A DNA stretch of 64,000 bases from an uncultured Pelagibacteraceae bacterium (GTDB lineage Bacteria; Pseudomonadota; Alphaproteobacteria; Pelagibacterales; Pelagibacteraceae), in the NCBI GenBank assembly GCA_902614055.1, contig CACMJX010000001.1, forward strand, positions 62,001 through 126,000. Reading direction: 5' to 3'. Below, piece by piece: positions 58,407 through 64,000 of this stretch; position 1 is the stretch's first letter, and each line of letters begins with the position of its first letter. Under the pieces are notes generated by a model. The model saw only the letters and a program-made list of their open reading frames with translations, was not told the origin of the DNA and searched no databases. Position numbers and translations under genes: made by a program.

Positions 58407-59032
58407 TGATAGAACTATTTACTGCCGATACTCCAAATGGCTGGAAAATTAGTATTATGCTCGAGGAGATAAATTTTGAGTATAAAATATCAAAAGTCAA
58501 TCTAAGCGAAGGAGAACAACATAAACCAGAATTCAAAAAAATTAGTCCTTTTAATAAAATTCCTGTAATTACAGATCACGAAAATAATAAATCAGTCTTC
58601 GAGTCAGGAGCAATTTTGATGTATTTGGGTGAAAAAAGTAACATGTTTTATCCTGAGGAGAATAGGTTAGAGATAAATCAATGGTTAATGGCTCAAATGG
58701 GTTTAATCGGCCCAATGATTGGACAGCATCATCAATTTCACTTTTATCATCAAGGCAAAAGTGAGTGGGGAGAAGAAAGATATTTTAAGATTACAAGAAA
58801 ACTTTATGAAGATTTAGAAGCGAGGCTTTCTGCAAGTGATTATTTAGCAGGTAAAGAGTATTCAATTGCAGATATCGCAACATGGTCCTGGATAGCAAGA
58901 CATAAAAGACATGACATTGGATTAGAAAATTTTAAAGGATTATCAAGATGGTATGTTGATATAGCTAAACGTCCCGCGGTTATTAAAGGATTTAAAGTAT
59001 TAAACAAAGATGCTGAAATAGATTACCCTTAA
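58406..59032 (+). CDS. Glutathione S-transferase family protein
   Basis: IELFTADTPNGWKISIMLEEINFEYK, FNKIPVI, FESGAILMYLGE; GTG start. Confidence 0.9.
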   Translation: MIELFTADTPNGWKISIMLEEINFEYKISKVNLSEGEQHKPEFKKISPFNKIPVITDHENNKSVFESGAILMYLGEKSNMFYPEENRLEINQWLMAQMGLIGPMIGQHHQFHFYHQGKSEWGEERYFKITRKLYEDLEARLSASDYLAGKEYSIADIATWSWIARHKRHDIGLENFKGLSRWYVDIAKRPAVIKGFKVLNKDAEIDYP

Positions 59033-59442
59033 ATATCAGCGTAAACTTTTTCTTCTTTTTCGTGTTTCTCTTGTGCTGCTATGCATAAAGTTGCAACAGG
59101 TCTTGCCATTAATCTTTTAAGACCAATTGGTTCTGCTGTTTCCTCACAGAAACCATAAGTTCCATCTTGAATTTTTTTTAAAGCACCATCAATTTTAGTA
59201 ATTAATTTTATTTGTCTATTGATTGCTCTCATTTCTACATTTTTTTCAGTGTAGGAGCTTGCTTGATCTACAATATCCGCTGATGCACTATTGTCATCCA
59301 TTGAAGCATTAAATATTGCTTCATTATTTGTTCTCTTAAGATCTTTTTTCCACTCTATTAATTTTTGTTTGAAATACGCAAGATGTTTTGCACACATATA
59401 TTTTTCAGTTTCTTTTGGGATATATTTTTTGGAGATCTTTAC
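59029..59442 (-). CDS. dksA: DksA/TraR-family RNA polymerase-binding protein
   Basis: DQASSYTEKNVEMRAINRQIKLITKIDGALKKIQDGTYGFCEETAEPIGLKRLMARPVATLCIAAQEKHEK. Confidence 0.92.
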   Translation of the reverse strand, partial: VKISKKYIPKETEKYMCAKHLAYFKQKLIEWKKDLKRTNNEAIFNASMDDNSASADIVDQASSYTEKNVEMRAINRQIKLITKIDGALKKIQDGTYGFCEETAEPIGLKRLMARPVATLCIAAQEKHEKEEKVYADI

Positions 59443-59518
59443 CATGTCTAAATTTATGAGTTTGGTGAATATATTCATCATTTATTGAGTGTCAAGAATG
59501 GATTAATTGTATAAATTA

Positions 59519-60820
59519 ATGAAAATGGCTATTTATAAAAAGAATATAAGTAATATATTTTTTATTTTTGTTACAGCTCACTTATTCATCTGGACATTGG
59601 TTCCAACTTTAACAAATAACAATTTACCACTTGATACAATAGAGGCCTTAGCATGGGGTAGTAACCTAGACTGGGGATTTAATAAGCATCCACCAATGAG
59701 TGCATTTTTACCTGAAATATTTTACCAAATCTTTGGACCCCAAGACTGGGCTTATTATTTGTTGAGTCAAATCTGTATCGTAGTTTCGTTCCTAGTAGTT
59801 TTTAAGTTAGCTGAAGATTTTTTTGATAACAAAATTTATTGTTTACTATCTGTTTTATTATTGGAAGGAATATACTTTTACAACTTCACTACACCTGAAT
59901 TTAATGTAAATGTTTGTTTAATTCCTTTCTGGTCTCTTTCAGTTTTTTATTTATGGAGAGGAATTAAGAATAATAAAATATTAGATTGGTTATTACTCGG
60001 TCTATTTGCTGGACTTGGGTTTCTATCAAAATATTTATTTATTTATTTAGGTTTAGCAATAGACGTACTTTTAATTTACATGATTTATACAAAAAGATTA
60101 AATTTTAAATGTCTAGTTTCTTTCGTCCCATTTATAATAATTTTATTACCACATATTATTTGGTTAACTGAAAATGATTATATAACCATTACTTATGGAC
60201 TTCTCAGAACAGGTTCAGAAGAAGCAAGTATTTTAAACCATATAAAACATCCTACGATATTTTTAGCTAAGCAAATTGGTATATTATTGCCGTTTTTACT
60301 AATGATTTTTGTTTTAGTTAAAAAATTTAAAATAAATATTAATTTAAATAACGAAAAGCTTTTGTTTTTACTATCAATTAATTTAATTCCAATTTTTTTT
60401 ATTTTTCTTACATCATTTACTATGGGTGTAAAAATTAGAACTATGTGGATGACGCCATTTTATATAAGCTTTGGCTTGTTATTTGTTTATATTTTAAAAT
60501 CACAAATTAATTTTGGAAAAATGAGAGCTTTTACCTCTTTATTCTTAGTATTATTCCTACTATCTCCGATTTTGTACTCTTATATTTCAATTACTCAAAC
60601 GGATAAAAGAACTGATTTTGACGGCAAAAATTTAGCTAAGCAGGCTAAAGTTTTTTATGAAACTGAAGGTGAGGATCTTGGAAAAATGGAATATATTAAA
60701 GGTAATGAATGGATTGCAGGAAATATATCATACCATCTTACAGATAGACCAAAATGGATTTATAGTTCAACTGAAATCCAATTGTGTAACAAAGATATGA
60801 AATGTTTAACGTATAAATGA
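59519..60820 (+). CDS. Glycosyltransferase family 39-like (ArnT/PMT fold) membrane protein
   Basis: Polytopic; LPLDTIEALAWGSNLDWGFNKHPPMSAFLPEIFYQIFG. Confidence 0.8.
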   Translation: MKMAIYKKNISNIFFIFVTAHLFIWTLVPTLTNNNLPLDTIEALAWGSNLDWGFNKHPPMSAFLPEIFYQIFGPQDWAYYLLSQICIVVSFLVVFKLAEDFFDNKIYCLLSVLLLEGIYFYNFTTPEFNVNVCLIPFWSLSVFYLWRGIKNNKILDWLLLGLFAGLGFLSKYLFIYLGLAIDVLLIYMIYTKRLNFKCLVSFVPFIIILLPHIIWLTENDYITITYGLLRTGSEEASILNHIKHPTIFLAKQIGILLPFLLMIFVLVKKFKININLNNEKLLFLLSINLIPIFFIFLTSFTMGVKIRTMWMTPFYISFGLLFVYILKSQINFGKMRAFTSLFLVLFLLSPILYSYISITQTDKRTDFDGKNLAKQAKVFYETEGEDLGKMEYIKGNEWIAGNISYHLTDRPKWIYSSTEIQLCNKDMKCLTYK

Positions 60821-60924
60821 AATTTCAATTAAACCAAAAGAACAAGAGACTTTTATTCATTATCGGAATTGTTGTTTTAATTGAACTCTCGGGTTATGGT
60901 TTTTTGCTTCTCTATTTAGACTGA
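60817..60924 (+). CDS. Small (35 aa) single-TM hypothetical protein
   Basis: MKFQLNQKNKRLLFIIGIVVLIELSGYGFLLLYLD*; ATGA overlap with upstream GT39 stop; below ORF-track cut-off. Confidence 0.5.
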   Translation: MKFQLNQKNKRLLFIIGIVVLIELSGYGFLLLYLD

Positions 60925-60940
60925 TAGGCTCAGTAAGTTA

Positions 60941-61810
60941 ATGAAAATAGTAATTTTAATTCCAGTCTTTAATGACTTTAAATCTGCATCAAAATTAATT
61001 GAAGAAATTGATATTAATATTTCTGAGCTTAAAGCAGCGTTTTCAGTAATAGTAGTGAACGATGCTTCAACTGAGGAAAAAATTTTAGAAACTAAAAATT
61101 TAAATAATATTAAATCACTAAAATTAATAAATATGAGAAATAATAAAGGACATGCACGTTGTATTGCGACAGGGCTTAAACATATTTTAGAAAATGAAGA
61201 TTTTGACTATGTAATTCCAATGGATGGTGACGGAGAAGACAGGCCTGAAGAGATAATAAACTTTGTAGAAAAGATTAAGGATAATCCTAAAAAAAGTATT
61301 GTTGGAGAAAGAGTAAAAAGATCAGAAGGTTTAATTTTTAAAATCTGTTATATTTTGCACAAAATAATTACTTATACATTTACAGGAAAATTTATAAAAT
61401 TTGGAAACTTCACTTGCCTTACAAAAGAAACTGTTAAAAAATTAATTGAAGAGAAAGCAACTTGGAGTAGTTTTTCTGGTTCATTAGCCAAAACAGAAAA
61501 TAATCTAATTAAATCTCCATCAATAAGAGGTTCAAGATACTTTGGTCCATCCAAGATGAGTTTTATTAATTTGATAAAGCATTCTTTAGCTATAATTGCT
61601 GTCTTTAAGTCAGGTGTAATTTTTAGATCAATAGCTTTTTACGCAATATACTTGATAATAATTGCTGATTATATAAGTATAATTACAGCAATTCCTCTAG
61701 CTTTAATCATTATATTTGGTTTAGTTATTTTAAAAATCTCAGGAAGAGAAAATATGAATGAATTTAATAATTCTTTAACAAATATACATAATATTGAAAA
61801 AGTAAAATAA
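60941..61810 (+). CDS. Glycosyltransferase family 2
   Basis: ILIPVFNDFKSASKLIEEI, VVNDAST, DYVIPMDGDGEDRPEEI; C-terminal TM segments. Confidence 0.88.
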   Translation: MKIVILIPVFNDFKSASKLIEEIDINISELKAAFSVIVVNDASTEEKILETKNLNNIKSLKLINMRNNKGHARCIATGLKHILENEDFDYVIPMDGDGEDRPEEIINFVEKIKDNPKKSIVGERVKRSEGLIFKICYILHKIITYTFTGKFIKFGNFTCLTKETVKKLIEEKATWSSFSGSLAKTENNLIKSPSIRGSRYFGPSKMSFINLIKHSLAIIAVFKSGVIFRSIAFYAIYLIIIADYISIITAIPLALIIIFGLVILKISGRENMNEFNNSLTNIHNIEKVK

Positions 61811-61829
61811 TTTTTTTATATTATTAGAG

Positions 61830-63275
61830 ATGAAAAACTTTTTTAGAAAAGTTGCTTTTGGTTTAAAACCTGATGAGAAAGCTCCATCTGATCCATTAGT
61901 TTGGGCTCAAAAACAAGTTGAAACTATTCCTGAGTTCAATTGGAAAGGAAAATATATCTTGTCTGAAAAAGAGATGAGAAAGTATTGGATTACGATGAGA
62001 GTAGAGGAAAATACTACATTAAGAAAAAAATATAAAAATGACCCAGAAGGATTTAGAAAAGCAGAACGTCAACTAGAAAATGATGTTGGTAAAAAATTTT
62101 GGCCAAATAATGAAATTTGTATAAGACACGCAGAAGCTTTAAGAAGTGACCACCCAGTTCTTGCAAAGCTATGGTACTTTTGGGGAAACCATTTTACAAT
62201 AAGTGATACTCAAACTTTGTCTTCTTTTTCAACTGGAGCTTATCAAAGAGAATTTATAAGATCCAATATGAATAAGACATTTGAGACCATGGTAAATGAA
62301 GCTACTCTTGCTTGGCCTATGATAATGCATCTTGATAATAAGGATAATGTTGGACCAAAATCTATCAGTGGAAAAGATGAATGGAGAAAAAGAAAAAAAA
62401 AGCCAGCAACTATAAATGAAAATCATGCTAGAGAATTAATGGAGCTTCATACTATCTCTCCAGATGGAGGCTACACTCAGGAGGATGTTATAGAACTTGC
62501 TAAAATTATGACTGGCTGGAGACCGAAATGGACAAAGGGAAGAGACCATGGTCATGATGTATCATTTGATAGAGAAAGACATGAGCCAGGTAAGAAAAAA
62601 GTATTAGGAAAAGTTTACAGAAGTGGAAAGAAAGGTATTAATCTTGCAATAAAAGATTTAGTTAACCACCCTTCTTGCAGAGAATTTATTGCTACAAAAC
62701 TATGCAAATATTTAATTACTGATAATCCTACGCCTGAAATGATAGCACCAGTTATAAAAGCTTGGGAAAAATCAGATGGGCTCCTTCCAGAAGTTCACAA
62801 AGCTGCAATTAAAATTGCATTTGAATACAACGATAAATATAAAAAATTTCAAAATCCAGAAAATTGGTGGTTAACAACAATCAATATGTCAGGTTCTAAT
62901 TATAAATATCCTGTTAGTGAATATAAAATGAATCAATTTGTATTTGGTTTTAAACCATCTCATGAAATGAGATTTCCAAGTTGGTTATTGGAAGATATTG
63001 GGTGTCATCCTTATAAGCAAAAACAACCAAACGGATATTCAGACTTAGAAAAGGACTGGCTATCGACAGAGCTAGTTATTAGGAGATTAATGTACGCCAA
63101 AAAAGCATTTCATCAGTATAAAATAAGTGATCAAATCGATGATACTATTCATGAAAGAATTATACGTACTAACTTTGATAATCCTGATAAAATTTTAAAA
63201 ATTGTAGCAAGAGCTAAAACAAATGAAGAAAAACATATGATTCTGTTTAATTTACCGGAGGTATTAAAAGCATGA
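61830..63275 (+). CDS. DUF1800 family protein
   Basis: NENHARELMELHTISPDGGYTQEDVIELAKIMTGWR signature. Confidence 0.9.
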   Translation: MKNFFRKVAFGLKPDEKAPSDPLVWAQKQVETIPEFNWKGKYILSEKEMRKYWITMRVEENTTLRKKYKNDPEGFRKAERQLENDVGKKFWPNNEICIRHAEALRSDHPVLAKLWYFWGNHFTISDTQTLSSFSTGAYQREFIRSNMNKTFETMVNEATLAWPMIMHLDNKDNVGPKSISGKDEWRKRKKKPATINENHARELMELHTISPDGGYTQEDVIELAKIMTGWRPKWTKGRDHGHDVSFDRERHEPGKKKVLGKVYRSGKKGINLAIKDLVNHPSCREFIATKLCKYLITDNPTPEMIAPVIKAWEKSDGLLPEVHKAAIKIAFEYNDKYKKFQNPENWWLTTINMSGSNYKYPVSEYKMNQFVFGFKPSHEMRFPSWLLEDIGCHPYKQKQPNGYSDLEKDWLSTELVIRRLMYAKKAFHQYKISDQIDDTIHERIIRTNFDNPDKILKIVARAKTNEEKHMILFNLPEVLKA

Positions 63276-64000
63276 AGATATCAAGAAGAGATTTTTTAAA
63301 AGGTTCAGCAGCAACTACTATGTTTTTAGCAGGATTTAATTTTCCTGTCCTGGCCTCTTCATCTAGAAAGAAAAATCTAGTTGTTATTATGCTTAGAGGA
63401 GGAATGGATGGACTTTGCGCAGTTCCTGTAATCGGAGACAAAAATTTTGAAAAAAGAAGAAAGAATATTTTAATCGAAAACACAATTAAGCTAGACTCAG
63501 ATTTTGCTTTGCATCCAAAACTAAAAACTTTTCATAGCTGTTGGCAGGAAAACACAGGGGCCATAGTTCATGCTACTAGCATTCCTTATACAGCAAGGTC
63601 TCACTTTGAAGGTCAAAACTTAATGGAGTCTGGTGGAAGAACGCCATACAAAGAGAAGACAGGTTGGGTAGGAAGAACAATGAAATTAGCTAAACTTCAA
63701 GGAGAAGGGTTGGCATTATCTTTGCCAATGCCACTTTTATTAAGAGGAGTTCCTAAAAATAATAATTATTTTCCATCAGATGGAAAACTTCCAAGAGAAG
63801 ATACATTAAACTTATTAAAATCTATATATGCTGATAGCTCAGAAGAAGAGCTAATGGATATGATGAATTACATAAAAAAACGAAAAAATGAAGAGATGAT
63901 GGCTGGATATTCAAGCAATTGGGATAAAAGAAAAAATAATAATCTTTCAAAACAAGCCGCTGCATATTTAAGAAAACCAAATGGACCAAGAGTTGCTGTG
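63272..64000 (+). CDS. DUF1501 family protein with Tat-like signal, truncated by window edge
   Basis: Reading frame from 63272: MKISRRDFLKGSAATTMFLAGFNFPVLASSSRKKNLVVIMLRGGMDGLCAVPV...; ATGA-type overlap with DUF1800 stop. Confidence 0.88.
   Translation, partial: MKISRRDFLKGSAATTMFLAGFNFPVLASSSRKKNLVVIMLRGGMDGLCAVPVIGDKNFEKRRKNILIENTIKLDSDFALHPKLKTFHSCWQENTGAIVHATSIPYTARSHFEGQNLMESGGRTPYKEKTGWVGRTMKLAKLQGEGLALSLPMPLLLRGVPKNNNYFPSDGKLPREDTLNLLKSIYADSSEEELMDMMNYIKKRKNEEMMAGYSSNWDKRKNNNLSKQAAAYLRKPNGPRVAV

Overview
The window is AT-rich, gene-dense alphaproteobacterial DNA, most consistent with the SAR11/Pelagibacterales lineage (proteorhodopsin, very short intergenic gaps, compact gene set; lineage is inference). 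It looks chromosomal and mostly housekeeping. I saw no mobile element, prophage or CRISPR array. Main blocks: (1) uvrC (partial), folB, a PTR1/FolM-like SDR, uvrB and aspC; (2) trxB, an ELM1-family protein, a 2OG-Fe(II) oxygenase, and an Anbu-type proteasome-like peptidase divergent from a circularly permuted ATP-grasp gene; (3) carB/carA, yqeY-like, dnaG, rpoD, two tRNAs, mlaC/mlaA-like genes, an AmpD-like amidase and RNase P RNA; (4) a long dcw cell-division/peptidoglycan cluster (mraZ to lpxC) with ftsZ moved to the second position and murE fused to murF; (5) bamD, ligA, pepP-like, uvrD, fumC, pyrC-like and prpE-like genes; (6) a proteorhodopsin with blue-type residue Gln at the tuning site, followed by a strong terminator and a ferredoxin/ferredoxin-NADP reductase/GST run; (7) GT39 and GT2 glycosyltransferases with an unlisted 35-aa membrane ORF between them, then a DUF1800/DUF1501 pair. 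Most noteworthy: a tRNA-Val(GAC) with a non-canonical D-loop/T-loop elbow, the relocated ftsZ behind a promoter overlapped by MraZ-box-like repeats, and a minimal Anbu locus without its usual alpha-E and transglutaminase partners. I found no clearly new multi-gene system. Identifications come from reading motifs, without database searches.
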